Positions 43,832-53,138 are shown, counted from the first letter of the stretch. The stretch: DNA of 64,000 nt from G963678095 sp963678095 (GCA_963678095.2 OY782746.1:434001-498000), one strand, 5' to 3'. Translations and numbers: made by a program. The notes: generated by a model not told the origin, from the letters alone.

Positions 43832-44149
43832 TTATTGTCCTTTGGTATTGTCTTGTTCCCCGACATCAAGGCGTTCTAAAATTGTCTTATAGCCATCAGC
43901 GCCATAGTTTAAGCAACGTTTGACCCGGCTGATCGTCGCGGTGCTGGCGCCCGTGCGCTCGACAATTTCGTCATACGTATGCCCGCCCTGCAGCATCCGC
44001 GCGACTTCCAGCCGCTGGGAAAAGGCTTTTATTTCACTCACCGTGCATATATCCTCAAAAAACTGATAGCACTCTTCAATATTTTCGAGCAGTAATACGG
44101 CCCGGCAGAGCTGATCGTTCAGCTCATCTTTTAATTTAGGATTTACCAC
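43832..44149 (-). CDS. TrpR-family regulator, YerC/HisR type
   Basis: A 105-residue helix-turn-helix protein of the TrpR/YerC family. It carries the FFEDICTVSEIKAFSQRLEVARML and GASTATISRVKRCLNYG signatures, the latter being the recognition helix. Comparative genomics has proposed YerC-like proteins as histidine-responsive regulators (HisR) in Firmicutes, and its partner here is hisZ. GTG 44149 is preferred over GTG 44158 because GAGGTG then sits 6 nt upstream. Confidence 0.85.
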   Translation of the reverse strand: MVNPKLKDELNDQLCRAVLLLENIEECYQFFEDICTVSEIKAFSQRLEVARMLQGGHTYDEIVERTGASTATISRVKRCLNYGADGYKTILERLDVGEQDNTKGQ

Positions 44150-44231
44150 AAAAAACACCTCGCAGTTTTATTTTTCAGCCTATGGCTTTGCAAATTCATC
44201 ATGATATTTTCTTACTTTATCCCTTTACTTT

Positions 44232-44276
44232 GTGAAAATACACTTTTATTATAGCACGCAGGCTACAAGTTGAACA
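44232..44276 (-). promoter_or_regulatory. Promoter and possible operator of the yerC/hisR-hisZ unit
   Basis: Minus strand TGTTCA (44271-44276), 17-bp spacer, perfect TATAAT (44248-44253). Just downstream is the inverted repeat GTGTATTTTCAC (44232-44243), placed where a repressor would block transcription. The operator reading is tentative. Confidence 0.5.
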
Positions 44277-44278
44277 GT

Positions 44279-44328
44279 GCAAAATAAAATCCCGGCGAAA
44301 ATTTATCTTCGCCGGGATTTTATTTTGC
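44279..44328. terminator. Terminator of the HlyD gene, 21-bp stem
   Basis: Perfect 21-bp inverted repeat around an 8-nt loop (core ATCCCGGCGAA/TTCGCCGGGAT), with A/T flanks that give a T-tract on either strand. It ends the HlyD-like gene 6 bp after its stop. Confidence 0.9.
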
Positions 44329-44334
44329 ACATAT

Positions 44335-45315
44335 TCAGTTCAGGGCAATTTTCACCTGGGCCTTCATGCCCGGGTGCAGATCCGTCTGTGATTCGAGTGG
44401 CAACGAAACCTTCGCCGCATAACGCGGTGCCGCATCGTCGGCATCCGCCGGCAGCTCATTTACTTCCAGCACCGTTCCCTGCAGTTCATGTCCCTCCACT
44501 TTGTAGGAGACAAACTGTCCCAAGCGGACTTTGTCCTGCTGGGCTGCGGTCAGCGGAACCTCCAGCCAGATATTGGCCGCATCACCGATGTTGAGCACCG
44601 GCTGTCCGGCTTCAATTTCACTTCCAGCAAGCAAGGTCGTATAATATACCGTTCCCGCTACCGGAGCTACAATCTCCGTAGCATCCATGTTTTTCTTCGC
44701 CGCCTCCAAAGCAGTCTGGGCCTGATTTACCTGCTGCTGCGCCGCTTTGATCACTTCCGGTGAACTCGGCACGGATACACTCTGATAGGAAGGTGCCGCT
44801 TCACTTTGCGTTGCCGCCAGGGCCGCCTGATATTCAGCCTCGGCACGATCCCGCTGCATGGCACTTACAGCTCCCAGCTCATAGAGCTGATCCATCCGCG
44901 CTTTCTTGCCAGCCGCCCGTTCGACCTCGGCCTGCGAACCAGAGCCAGTACTCCCGCCAACGGGCTGTGATACCACGGTACCGGCAAGGACGGAGGTATA
45001 ATTTTTCTTAGCCAGCTCCAATGTCTGTTCAAGCTGTTGAATCTGTTCCGGAGTCACCTTAACTTTGACTTTGGCCACCACCTGGCCGGCCTCAACCTTT
45101 GCTCCGTCTTCAACCAACAGGGCTTCAATTGTCCCCGGAGTCGAGGATCTGGCCGCAACCATCGCACTGGTCAGTTTGGCATCACTGATCACAAGATACG
45201 ACTGCTGGCTATGCCAAAACCAGACAGCCGCGCTGGCAGCTAATGCCAGCAGGACAAGCCCGGGCAACCCATATTTGATTGCGTAATTTACTTTTTTGCT
45301 TATATCAACTTCCAA
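44335..45315 (-). CDS. HlyD/EmrA-type membrane fusion protein
   Basis: Periplasmic adaptor of a tripartite exporter. From TTG 45315 it has 326 residues: one N-terminal helix (about 12-33), a lipoyl half (PGTIEALLVEDGAKVEAGQVVAKV), a coiled-coil hairpin (about 90-205) and the second lipoyl/beta-barrel part (APVAGTVYYTTLLAGSEIEAGQ). GGAGGT is spaced 7 nt before the TTG, whereas the in-frame ATG 45330 contains that site and has none of its own. No inner-membrane transporter or TolC-like gene is adjacent; it is monocistronic. Confidence 0.83.
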   Translation of the reverse strand: MEVDISKKVNYAIKYGLPGLVLLALAASAAVWFWHSQQSYLVISDAKLTSAMVAARSSTPGTIEALLVEDGAKVEAGQVVAKVKVKVTPEQIQQLEQTLELAKKNYTSVLAGTVVSQPVGGSTGSGSQAEVERAAGKKARMDQLYELGAVSAMQRDRAEAEYQAALAATQSEAAPSYQSVSVPSSPEVIKAAQQQVNQAQTALEAAKKNMDATEIVAPVAGTVYYTTLLAGSEIEAGQPVLNIGDAANIWLEVPLTAAQQDKVRLGQFVSYKVEGHELQGTVLEVNELPADADDAAPRYAAKVSLPLESQTDLHPGMKAQVKIALN

Positions 45316-45372
45316 AATAAGACCTCCCATCAGGCAAAGCGCCTATGCGCTGCCTGCGCTACAATACCCTTT

Positions 45373-45401
45373 ATTATAAAAACATCGTAAACGACTGTCA
45401 A
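45373..45401 (-). promoter_or_regulatory. Consensus promoter of the HlyD gene
   Basis: Exact TTGACA (45396-45401), 17-bp spacer, exact TATAAT (45373-45378) on the minus strand, about 55 bp before the start codon. This is the strongest promoter seen in the window. Confidence 0.85.
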
Positions 45402-45410
45402 TCCTGGACA

Positions 45411-45441
45411 AGAAAAAGCGGATACCCCCGCGAGTATCCGC
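45411..45441 (-). terminator. Terminator of dapA
   Basis: Stem GCGGATAC/GTATCCGC with an 8-nt loop, followed on the minus strand by TTTTTCTTG, directly after the dapA stop. Confidence 0.8.
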
Positions 45442-45451
45442 TCGTTATATC

Positions 45452-46336
45452 TTACAGCAGATGATGATGCCGCATCGCAGCCTCAAGCAGCTTTTTATGC
45501 GGGTCTTCCATTTCGCACAATGGCATGCGCAGAGGTCCGACTTCGTAGCCCATCATTCCAACGGCCGTCTTGACCGGAATCGGATTGACATCAACAAACA
45601 AGGCCTCAATCAGATCAAGGTATTCGATCTGGAGCTTGGCTGCAGCCTGTGTCTGCCCGTCAAAATAAAGCTGGCAGATATCATGGGCTACTCGTGGAGC
45701 AACGTTAGACAATACGGAAATTACCCCCTGGCCCCCCAGCGATAAAATCGGTACAATCTGATCATCATTGCCCGAGTAAACGGCCAGGTCATCCCCGCAA
45801 AGCGCCCTGATCTTCAAAATTGCCGACAGATCCCCGCTTGCCTCTTTCACTGCAACAATATGCGGGTGGCGTGCCAGCTCAGCATATGTCTCCAAATTGA
45901 TGTTAACCCCGGTACGCGAAGGTACATTATATAAAATAATCGGGATATTGACTGCATCAGCAACTGCAAAAAAATGTCTGACCAGCCCTCTTTGGGTGCA
46001 TTTATTATAATATGGGGTAACCAACAAGAGTCCATCCGCCCCCACAGCTTCCGCATATTTTGAAAGCTGCACCGCATAGGCTGTATCATTCGATCCAGTC
46101 CCGGCAATGACCGGAATCCGTCCGCCGGCATGATCGACGGCGAATTTAATCGCTTCTTTATGTTCCTCATCGCTCATCGTCGCTGATTCCCCAGTGGTTC
46201 CGGTTACGATAATCGCGTCAGTTCCATTTTCAATATTGAAATCAATTAAACGGCCAAGTTCTGCAAAATGAATACCGTCTTCATTGAACGGCGTCACAAT
46301 GGCAACTCCTGCCCCCTTAAATATTAGGTCCTTCAA
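45452..46336 (-). CDS. dapA: 4-hydroxy-tetrahydrodipicolinate synthase
   Basis: Aldolase of lysine and diaminopimelate synthesis, condensing pyruvate with aspartate semialdehyde. The 294 residues include VTGTTGESATM, VTPYYNKCTQRGL with the catalytic Tyr, LYNVPSRTGV, and the Schiff-base lysine in HIVAVKEASGDL. Start codon TTG 46336 has GGGAGG 8 nt upstream. It is a single-gene unit with its own promoter and terminator. Confidence 0.95.
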   Translation of the reverse strand: MKDLIFKGAGVAIVTPFNEDGIHFAELGRLIDFNIENGTDAIIVTGTTGESATMSDEEHKEAIKFAVDHAGGRIPVIAGTGSNDTAYAVQLSKYAEAVGADGLLLVTPYYNKCTQRGLVRHFFAVADAVNIPIILYNVPSRTGVNINLETYAELARHPHIVAVKEASGDLSAILKIRALCGDDLAVYSGNDDQIVPILSLGGQGVISVLSNVAPRVAHDICQLYFDGQTQAAAKLQIEYLDLIEALFVDVNPIPVKTAVGMMGYEVGPLRMPLCEMEDPHKKLLEAAMRHHHLL

Positions 46337-46370
46337 TGCAATAGCCTCCCTCGCTGTGTCCTGTTTTTCA

Positions 46371-46398
46371 TTATTACATGCAGGAACAGCAATGTCAA
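46371..46398 (-). promoter_or_regulatory. Promoter of dapA
   Basis: Exact TTGACA (46393-46398), 16-bp spacer, TAATAA (46371-46376) on the minus strand, about 35 bp before the dapA start. Confidence 0.65.
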
Positions 46399-46468
46399 TT
46401 CTGTTTATAAAATCATCACTTTAGCCCGATTTTTTTCAGACATATATCCCGCTTAGCCGGACAGTTCC

Positions 46469-49393
46469 TCAGGAAAAAATATTTTTCAGTCCGCCAAATA
46501 CAGCAGCATTTTCCCTGATCTTCCCCTCGCCGCCAAGGGCACAAACATAGTTTTCTTCCATGCAGGCGGCAACCAGCGCGGCCAAAGAAACAATCTCCTC
46601 TTGCCGTGTTGCCAGAATTTCGTCACGAATCTGCTGGCGGTCAGCCTGGCTGATACCGCGGATATAGCATTCAGCCGCAGCCTCCCCCTTCATCTGCGAG
46701 GTAAGCGGGGCATCAACCGCACTCATGGTTCCGATAATATACTTGTCCATCTCACGGTCACTGACAGCAAAACCAGCGAGATAAGCAGCCGTTTCATCGA
46801 AAACTGCTATCGTTTCCGCCAGATTAGGGTCACGATATGAACCGAGCATCATATTGCCATTGCGCTTAAACTGGGCAAAGGCACCATAGGCCCCGCCCTG
46901 CACGCGAATCCGCGTCCATAGATAATCATAACGCAAAATCGTCTCAGCCACCCGCATGCTGCCACTGAAGTTATAGCCGAGTTTTACAAAATTAGCCCCT
47001 TTGCTGACATATTGCACCTGACTCGAGGTCATAAAGCCCTCATTTTTCTTGTTTTCAGTAAATTCATACGGCGCAGCCGGATACTGCTTTTGCTCCAGCT
47101 TGGCTGCCAGGGAAGCAAAGCTATCGGCAAAGGCCGGATAATTTCGAGCTTCCGTCGTCACGTTGAGCAGTGCCCCATTGCGATTAAAGAGCAGCGGCTG
47201 CAGCGCGGCAAATTTTGCCGGAAGTTCGCGGTAGCGCTCCGAAAAATTCTCTGAAAAATCCCGGATGAATTCATAAAAAGACAAGGCCCCCTGCTCATTG
47301 TAATGACCACCGACAGAAAAGTACGAGGCCAGTCGTGACGCCGCAACCTGATGGCCCGAACGCAGCAAATACATTTCAAGCGAGGAACGGCACTGATCAA
47401 TCAGGTCATGAACCCGCTGCTCATCATCAAAGCGACTGCCAAGCAGAATTTCCGCCAGCAGACTGCTTGCCGTCGGCAGCTTTTTAGCCAAAGTCTTTAT
47501 CTTAACCTTAAACTTCGGCAAGAGCGCATCCGGTTCCCGGTCTTTCGTATATGCCAGTAAGTCATAGCCGATACCGCCCGTATGGAGATTGATCTGGTTC
47601 GCCAACTCAGCATAGGAATAATGGTCGGTGCTGACTTTCCCCAGCAGTTCCGTTAACAAAAAGGCATAAGGCAATTGCTCAGCCGTCACGGCCGAGGCAT
47701 CAAAATACAAGTTTATATAGGCGATATCATTTGTCACCAACGGTGCATGCAGCACCTTTATATCTTCAAGCCACTTCTCCTCGCAGGGAAGTTCTTCCGC
47801 CTGCTGCTTTATATCCGTCAATTCAAGCAGCGGAATGGTAGCCAGCACCTCTGGCGGATCGAGCATTTCCTGGCGCCGCTTCAAATCTGCCGTCAAAGCA
47901 ATGATCTGCTCAATCTCTGCCGGGCTCATTGCTGCTTTTTTCTCAGCCAAAGAGGCCTTAAGCAAGGTCTCTTTTTCAGCCGCCAGCGTCTGACTCGGGG
48001 TGAGGATAACAAGTGTCTGATGAGGATTGTCAATAAAGGCTTCCTTGAGCAGCCGCTCAAAATAATCGGTTTTTAAGCCGGCCTTCATCTTTTCCACGAG
48101 CTCTTCATAATAAAGATACATGATTGGATCCCCATCATAGAGCCAGCTGTTCATCAGCTTCAGATTATAGATCAAACCTTTTGGATACTGGCCAAAATCA
48201 GCTTCACGCAATTTGAATTCCAGCAGGTTAATGGAGGCTTCCAGCAGTTCCCGATCAATCCCTTTGGCAATCAGTTCTTCCAGAGTCTTGCGGACAAGGG
48301 CCGTAAACTCAGCGGCCTTTTCCGCTTCAGCACCATTGATGATAATGCTGAAAAACGGCTGCAAAATGCCATCTTCAAAGGAAGACGTTACATCCTTGCC
48401 AAGCTTCGCTTCTGTCAATGCCTTTTTTAACGGACCAGCCTGGGTTCTGAGCAAGGCATGTTCAAGAATTTCAAGTGCCAGCATCCGTTCCGGATCATTG
48501 GCCCGCCCGACAACCGCATTTAAACTCAAAAAAGTCTTTGCCGTCATAGACTCATCGGCCCCGATCGGATATTGTGCCGACAGCGTTTTCGGCCCAGCAA
48601 ACAATGGCTGATATTCAATAACTGAGGGAACTTCTATCCGGTCAAAAGCAGACAGATATTGCACATCAAGAAATTCGAGCTTCGCCTCAATGTCCATATC
48701 CCCATAGAGATAAATATAGCTGTTTGACGGGTGATAATAACGCTTATGAAAATCCATAAACATCGCCTGCGTCAGCTGGGGAATAGCTTCCGGATTCCCG
48801 CCGGACTCAAAGCCATATGTCGTATCTGGAAACAGGGACGCCATGATTTTACTCTCCAGCAAGTCATCCGGTGAAGACAAGGCTCCCTTCATCTCATTAT
48901 AAACAACCCCGCTGTATGTAAGATCATCCGCTGGCGTTTCGATTTCATAATGCCAGCCTTCCTGCATCAGAACCTCCGGCGCATTGTGCATGGATGGGTA
49001 AAATACAGCATCAAGATAGACATCCATCAAATTATGAAAATCCTTGTCGTTGCGGCTGGCCACCGGATAGATGGTCTTGTCAGGATAGGTCATCGCATTT
49101 AAGAACGTATTTAACGATCCTTTGACGAGCTCCACAAAGGGTTCCTTCAGCGGAAATTTGCGGGAGCCGCAAAGCGTAGAATGCTCAACGATATGCGCCA
49201 CCCCGGTATCGTCTGTCGGCGGTGTCCGAAAAGCAATCGAAAACACTTTATTATCATCATCGCTTTGCATAAACAAGAGCCGCGCCCCGCTTTTTTCATG
49301 AAAAAAGCGATAAGCCGTTGCCGCCGCTTCTTTTACTGGCGTAGCCTGCAGCAGGCGAAAGCCGTGATATATATGATTTAATTCCAATGCCAT
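46469..49393 (-). CDS. M16C metalloprotease (presequence-protease type)
   Basis: Large zinc peptidase of the insulinase superfamily, 974 residues, as expected for the single-chain M16C group that degrades short peptides in a closed chamber. The inverted zinc motif HxxEH is HIVEH at 67-71 in TGVAHIVEHSTLCGSRKFP, and the third ligand lies in the VVYNEMKGALSSP region. The second half is a catalytically silent M16 repeat pair. No signal peptide is evident, so it should be cytosolic. AGGAG precedes ATG 49393. Confidence 0.93.
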   Translation of the reverse strand: MALELNHIYHGFRLLQATPVKEAAATAYRFFHEKSGARLLFMQSDDDNKVFSIAFRTPPTDDTGVAHIVEHSTLCGSRKFPLKEPFVELVKGSLNTFLNAMTYPDKTIYPVASRNDKDFHNLMDVYLDAVFYPSMHNAPEVLMQEGWHYEIETPADDLTYSGVVYNEMKGALSSPDDLLESKIMASLFPDTTYGFESGGNPEAIPQLTQAMFMDFHKRYYHPSNSYIYLYGDMDIEAKLEFLDVQYLSAFDRIEVPSVIEYQPLFAGPKTLSAQYPIGADESMTAKTFLSLNAVVGRANDPERMLALEILEHALLRTQAGPLKKALTEAKLGKDVTSSFEDGILQPFFSIIINGAEAEKAAEFTALVRKTLEELIAKGIDRELLEASINLLEFKLREADFGQYPKGLIYNLKLMNSWLYDGDPIMYLYYEELVEKMKAGLKTDYFERLLKEAFIDNPHQTLVILTPSQTLAAEKETLLKASLAEKKAAMSPAEIEQIIALTADLKRRQEMLDPPEVLATIPLLELTDIKQQAEELPCEEKWLEDIKVLHAPLVTNDIAYINLYFDASAVTAEQLPYAFLLTELLGKVSTDHYSYAELANQINLHTGGIGYDLLAYTKDREPDALLPKFKVKIKTLAKKLPTASSLLAEILLGSRFDDEQRVHDLIDQCRSSLEMYLLRSGHQVAASRLASYFSVGGHYNEQGALSFYEFIRDFSENFSERYRELPAKFAALQPLLFNRNGALLNVTTEARNYPAFADSFASLAAKLEQKQYPAAPYEFTENKKNEGFMTSSQVQYVSKGANFVKLGYNFSGSMRVAETILRYDYLWTRIRVQGGAYGAFAQFKRNGNMMLGSYRDPNLAETIAVFDETAAYLAGFAVSDREMDKYIIGTMSAVDAPLTSQMKGEAAAECYIRGISQADRQQIRDEILATRQEEIVSLAALVAACMEENYVCALGGEGKIRENAAVFGGLKNIFS

Positions 49394-49429
49394 TTAATCT
49401 GCTCCTTTTACTGGTAAAATCCTTTTTCT

Positions 49430-49435
49430 ATTATA
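49430..49435 (-). promoter_or_regulatory. Extended -10 promoter of the M16C protease
   Basis: TGCTATAAT on the minus strand (TATAAT at 49430-49435), an extended -10 with only a weak TTTCAT at the -35 position, about 37 bp before the start codon. Confidence 0.5.
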
Positions 49436-49483
49436 GCATATGCTTATTTCAGATGAAACAGACCAGAGGATTAATCCCGTGCA

Positions 49484-49525
49484 TAGAAAAAGCGAGGAAC
49501 GGCTGCTTTGCAGCTGTTCCCCGCT
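49484..49525 (-). terminator. Terminator of the purine operon
   Basis: A long imperfect stem (AAGCGGGGAACAGCTGC paired with GCAGCCGTTCCTCGCTT) closed by an AAA loop and followed on the minus strand by TTTTTC, just after purD. Confidence 0.85.
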
Positions 49526-49529
49526 TCGC

Positions 49530-50804
49530 TCAGAGTCGGTTCAGCGCCCGGTAGGCTATATCCTTACGATAATGCGCTGCGGCAAATGTAATTTTCTCCA
49601 CGGCTTCATACGCCTTATCAACAGCATCTTTAACCTTGGGGGCCGTTGCCACCACACCAAGAACCCGGCCGCCATCCGTTACTATCCGGCCGTCAAGTTC
49701 TGCTGTTCCGGCATGAAACACCAGGGCTCCGCCGGCTTCAGCCGCCTCAAGGCCGGTGATCACATCGCCTTTTTTATAGGCCTTAGGATAACCACCTGCT
49801 GCCATCACGACGCAGACAGCCGCTTCATCCTTCCATTCAACACGGATATCACCGAGTTTTCCATCAATACAGGCCAGCATGACTTCGACCAGATCGCTTT
49901 TCAGCAGCGGCAAGACAACCTGCGTTTCCGGATCACCAAAACGGGCATTGAATTCAATGACCTTAGGGCCTTGCGCCGTAATCATTAAACCCGCATAAAG
50001 ACAACCGACGTATTTTCGTCCTTCAGCCTGCATCGCCCGAACTGTAGGTTCCAGCACAGTTTTTTGGACCTCTTCCAGCACCGATCTGGTCACAACCGGT
50101 GCCGGAGCATAGGTCCCCATCCCGCCAGTATTGGGGCCTTCATCCTGGTCATAAGCCCGTTTATGATCTTGGGAAGAGACCATCGGCACGATGGTTTCCC
50201 CATCAGTAAAGGCCAGCAAAGAGGCTTCTTCCCCAATAAGACATTCTTCAATAACCACCCGGCTGCCAGCGCTGCCGAAGGCCTTATCACACATGATTTC
50301 ATCAACAGCCTCCAGGGCCTCTTTTATTGTCGCAGCGACAATTACGCCTTTGCCGGCTGCCAGCCCGTCGGCTTTAATGACAATCGGGGCCCCTTCCTGC
50401 TCAATATAGGCTCTTGCTGCGGCAGCGTCCGTAAACACCTCATATTTGGCCGTCGGAATATTATACTTCTTCATCAGATCTTTGGAAAATGCCTTTGAGC
50501 CTTCTATTTCAGCTGCACCCTGGCTCGGGCCAAACGCCTTTATCCCAGCTGCAGAAAATGCATCTACCGCCCCATTCATCAACGGCACTTCCGGCCCAAC
50601 GACGACCAGAGAAACCGCTTTGTCCTGAGCAAATTTCACCAGCGCCGCATTATCGGTAATACTGATATCAGATACACAGCAGGCAATTTTTTTCATTCCC
50701 GGATTGCCCGGAATGGCATAAATTGTATCGGCCAGCTTGCTTTGGGACAACTTCCAGGCCAGGGTATGCTCGCGGCCGCCACCGCCAATCACTAAAATAT
50801 TCAC
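49530..50804 (-). CDS. purD: Phosphoribosylamine-glycine ligase
   Basis: ATP-grasp enzyme making GAR from phosphoribosylamine and glycine. The 424 residues include LVIGGGGREHTLAWKL, VIKADGLAAGKGVIVA, DQDEGPNTGGMGTYAP and EFNARFGDPETQ. The start codon is GTG 50804, with GAGGA about 9 nt upstream. Last gene of the purine operon. Confidence 0.97.
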   Translation of the reverse strand: MNILVIGGGGREHTLAWKLSQSKLADTIYAIPGNPGMKKIACCVSDISITDNAALVKFAQDKAVSLVVVGPEVPLMNGAVDAFSAAGIKAFGPSQGAAEIEGSKAFSKDLMKKYNIPTAKYEVFTDAAAARAYIEQEGAPIVIKADGLAAGKGVIVAATIKEALEAVDEIMCDKAFGSAGSRVVIEECLIGEEASLLAFTDGETIVPMVSSQDHKRAYDQDEGPNTGGMGTYAPAPVVTRSVLEEVQKTVLEPTVRAMQAEGRKYVGCLYAGLMITAQGPKVIEFNARFGDPETQVVLPLLKSDLVEVMLACIDGKLGDIRVEWKDEAAVCVVMAAGGYPKAYKKGDVITGLEAAEAGGALVFHAGTAELDGRIVTDGGRVLGVVATAPKVKDAVDKAYEAVEKITFAAAHYRKDIAYRALNRL

Positions 50805-50856
50805 ATAAACACATCCTCACCAAATGACAGCGCATCTTATGCACCGATTAAATTTT

Positions 50857-51450
50857 TCAGCCTTTAATCTGTTTCGCCAGATAATCCTGAATACAGTCAT
50901 CATAGGAAGCTGTATGCTGAAAAGCTTCCTGTGCCAGTTGCAGTCTGAGATCATCTTTAACCCCGCCGTCTTTGGCAATATCTGCAGCAATTTCATCATA
51001 ACGTGACGGATTCACAACCACAGTTACAAACTTGAAATTTTTAGCGGCCGCACGAATCATAGCCGGTCCACCGATATCAATATTTTCAATTGCATCAGCC
51101 TGGGTAACATCCGGTTTGGCAATCGTCTGCCGGAACGGATAGAGATTGACTACGACCATGTCAATGCCAGTGATCTTATGCTCTTTCATCGCCGCCACAT
51201 GTTCTTCATTATCACGAACAGCCAGGATTCCGCCATGAATATAAGGATTTAGAGTCTTTACCCGTCCATCCATAATTTCCGGAAACCCAGTGACATCGCT
51301 GACATACATAACCGGAATTCCCGCTTCTTTTATGGCCTTCATCGTTCCACCAGTTGAAATAATTTCCACCCCGGCTTCATTGAGCTTTTTGGCAAACTCC
51401 ACAATGCCAGTCTTATCCGAAACGCTGAGCAGCGCACGCTTGATCTTCAT
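50857..51450 (-). CDS. IMP cyclohydrolase domain only (PurH N-terminal half)
   Basis: A 197-residue protein that matches only the MGS-like IMP cyclohydrolase domain of PurH: RALLSVSDKTGIVEFA, STGGTMKAIKEAG, VKTLNPYIHGGILA, NLYPFRQTI and ENIDIGGPAMIRAAAKN. Typical PurH is about 515 residues, with an AICAR formyltransferase domain after it. Here the protein ends at DDCIQDYLAKQIKG, right at the domain boundary, and the 52 bp before purD cannot hold the rest. The reading frame is intact with a good GGTGGG site, so it looks like a stable split rather than decay. AICAR formylation must be encoded elsewhere. Confidence 0.92.
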   Translation of the reverse strand: MKIKRALLSVSDKTGIVEFAKKLNEAGVEIISTGGTMKAIKEAGIPVMYVSDVTGFPEIMDGRVKTLNPYIHGGILAVRDNEEHVAAMKEHKITGIDMVVVNLYPFRQTIAKPDVTQADAIENIDIGGPAMIRAAAKNFKFVTVVVNPSRYDEIAADIAKDGGVKDDLRLQLAQEAFQHTASYDDCIQDYLAKQIKG

Positions 51451-51469
51451 ATTATTCCCACCTAACTTT

Positions 51470-52081
51470 TTATTCTTTTATTGTCACATGGCGGCCATCT
51501 ACCTGAAGGCAGCCATTTACATACAATTCAATCGCCCGCGGATAGAGCTGATGCTCTTTTTCAAGGACCCGGGCGGCAAGAGTCTCTTCCTGATCACCGG
51601 GCAAAACCGGTACCGTATCCTGCAAAATAATCGGACCGCTGTCCATGCCTTCATCGACAAAGTGAATCGTGCAGCCGGACACCTTTACCCCGTAAGCAAG
51701 AACATCCCGATGGGCATGGGCCCCACTAAAGGCAGGCAGCAGCGACGGGTGGATATTCATGATATGATCCTTAAACTCGCGCACAAAATACGGACTTAAA
51801 ATCCGCATAAATCCGGCCAAAACGACTAACGTTACGCCCTCTTCCTTCAAGGCCCCAACAAGCTTTTCCTCAAAGTCCTCCCGCCCAGCGCACTGCCGAC
51901 GATCTATGCAGACTGCTGGTATCCCGGCCTCGCGGGCACGGACTAAAGCACCGGCATCTGGTTTATCGGTTATGACAACTCCAATCCGGGCCTTGATCCG
52001 GCCGTTTTCGATAGCGGCAATAATCGACTGAAGATTGGAGCCACGTCCCGAGGCCAAAACACCAAGGACTGTTTTATTCAT
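51470..52081 (-). CDS. purN: Phosphoribosylglycinamide formyltransferase
   Basis: Uses 10-formyltetrahydrofolate to formylate GAR. The 203 residues carry LASGRGSNLQSII at the start, the folate/catalytic VLAGFMRILSPYFV, NIHPSLLPAFSGAHAH and VDEGMDSGPII. ATG 52081 overlaps the purM stop by 8 bp and gives the family-standard N-terminus; the longest frame would start 14 residues earlier, inside purM. Confidence 0.96.
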   Translation of the reverse strand: MNKTVLGVLASGRGSNLQSIIAAIENGRIKARIGVVITDKPDAGALVRAREAGIPAVCIDRRQCAGREDFEEKLVGALKEEGVTLVVLAGFMRILSPYFVREFKDHIMNIHPSLLPAFSGAHAHRDVLAYGVKVSGCTIHFVDEGMDSGPIILQDTVPVLPGDQEETLAARVLEKEHQLYPRAIELYVNGCLQVDGRHVTIKE

Positions 52082-53138
52082 TGAATACCCCGCCTTTAAT
52101 GGTGACTTCCTGGCTCCCGGCAACTACCCGGCCGATCACATGGCAAATTTCCCCCTGTGCTTCAAGCTGAGTCTGAATCTTTTTGGCGTCAACTGCTGAA
52201 ACAACGAGCACCATCCCGATCCCCATATTAAAAGTACGATACATTTCGTGCCAATCGACATTGCCCCACTGTTTGAGCAATTTGAAGATCGCCGGCATTT
52301 CCCAGGAGGCAGCATCCACTTCTACGCCGCAATCCTTCGGCAGTACGCGCGGGATATTATCATAAAATCCACCGCCCGTAATATGAACCATGCCATGAAT
52401 ATCAAACTTTTCAATAAGCGGCAGACAGGTACGAGGGTATAGTCTTGTCGGCGTCAGCAGTTCTTCGCCAATTGTTTTGCCAAGCTCGTCTATATATTCA
52501 TCGCCTTTAAAACCCATGCGTTCAAAACATATTTTGCGCACGAGCGAATACCCGTTTGAATGCACACCACTTGACGGCAGCCCGAGCAGAACATCACCAG
52601 CCTGTACTTTTTCACCAGTGATGATATTCGCCTTATCGACGACACCGACGGCAAAGCCGGCAATATCATATTCACCATCGGCATAAAAGCCTGCCATTTC
52701 AGCTGTTTCACCGCCAATCAGGGCACAGCCGGATTCCTTGCAGGCACCTGCCACGCCTTTGACAACTGCTGCCACTTTTTCCGGTTCCAGCTTGCCAACA
52801 GCCAAATAATCGAGAAAATACAACGGTTCGGCACCCTGCACCAGAATATCATTTACGCACATAGCGACAGCATCCTGTCCGATCGTATCATGCTTGTCCA
52901 GCATAAAGGCCAGGCGAAGTTTGGTACCAACACCATCGGTTCCCGACACAAGCACCGGCTCCTTGTATTTACCGCTGTTTAGAGCAAATAAACCGCCAAA
53001 ACCGCCTAAATCCCCCAAAACCTCCGGCCGATACGTAGCCTTTACGCTGTCTTTAATCAGCGTAACCGAATAATTCCCTGCATCGATATCCACTCCTGCA
53101 TCACGGTATGTGAGCTTTTCCTGTTTTTCTTCTGCCAT
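52074..53138 (-). CDS. purM: Phosphoribosylformylglycinamidine cyclo-ligase
   Basis: AIR synthetase, 354 residues: YRDAGVDIDAGN, the GGFGGLF loop, SGTDGVGTKLRLAF, GGETAEMAGFY, GLPSSGVHSNGYSLVR and HITGGGFYDNIPR. GGAGAG precedes ATG 53138. It is separated from purF by 87 bp that hold a perfect palindrome. Confidence 0.97.
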   Translation of the reverse strand: MAEEKQEKLTYRDAGVDIDAGNYSVTLIKDSVKATYRPEVLGDLGGFGGLFALNSGKYKEPVLVSGTDGVGTKLRLAFMLDKHDTIGQDAVAMCVNDILVQGAEPLYFLDYLAVGKLEPEKVAAVVKGVAGACKESGCALIGGETAEMAGFYADGEYDIAGFAVGVVDKANIITGEKVQAGDVLLGLPSSGVHSNGYSLVRKICFERMGFKGDEYIDELGKTIGEELLTPTRLYPRTCLPLIEKFDIHGMVHITGGGFYDNIPRVLPKDCGVEVDAASWEMPAIFKLLKQWGNVDWHEMYRTFNMGIGMVLVVSAVDAKKIQTQLEAQGEICHVIGRVVAGSQEVTIKGGVFNE

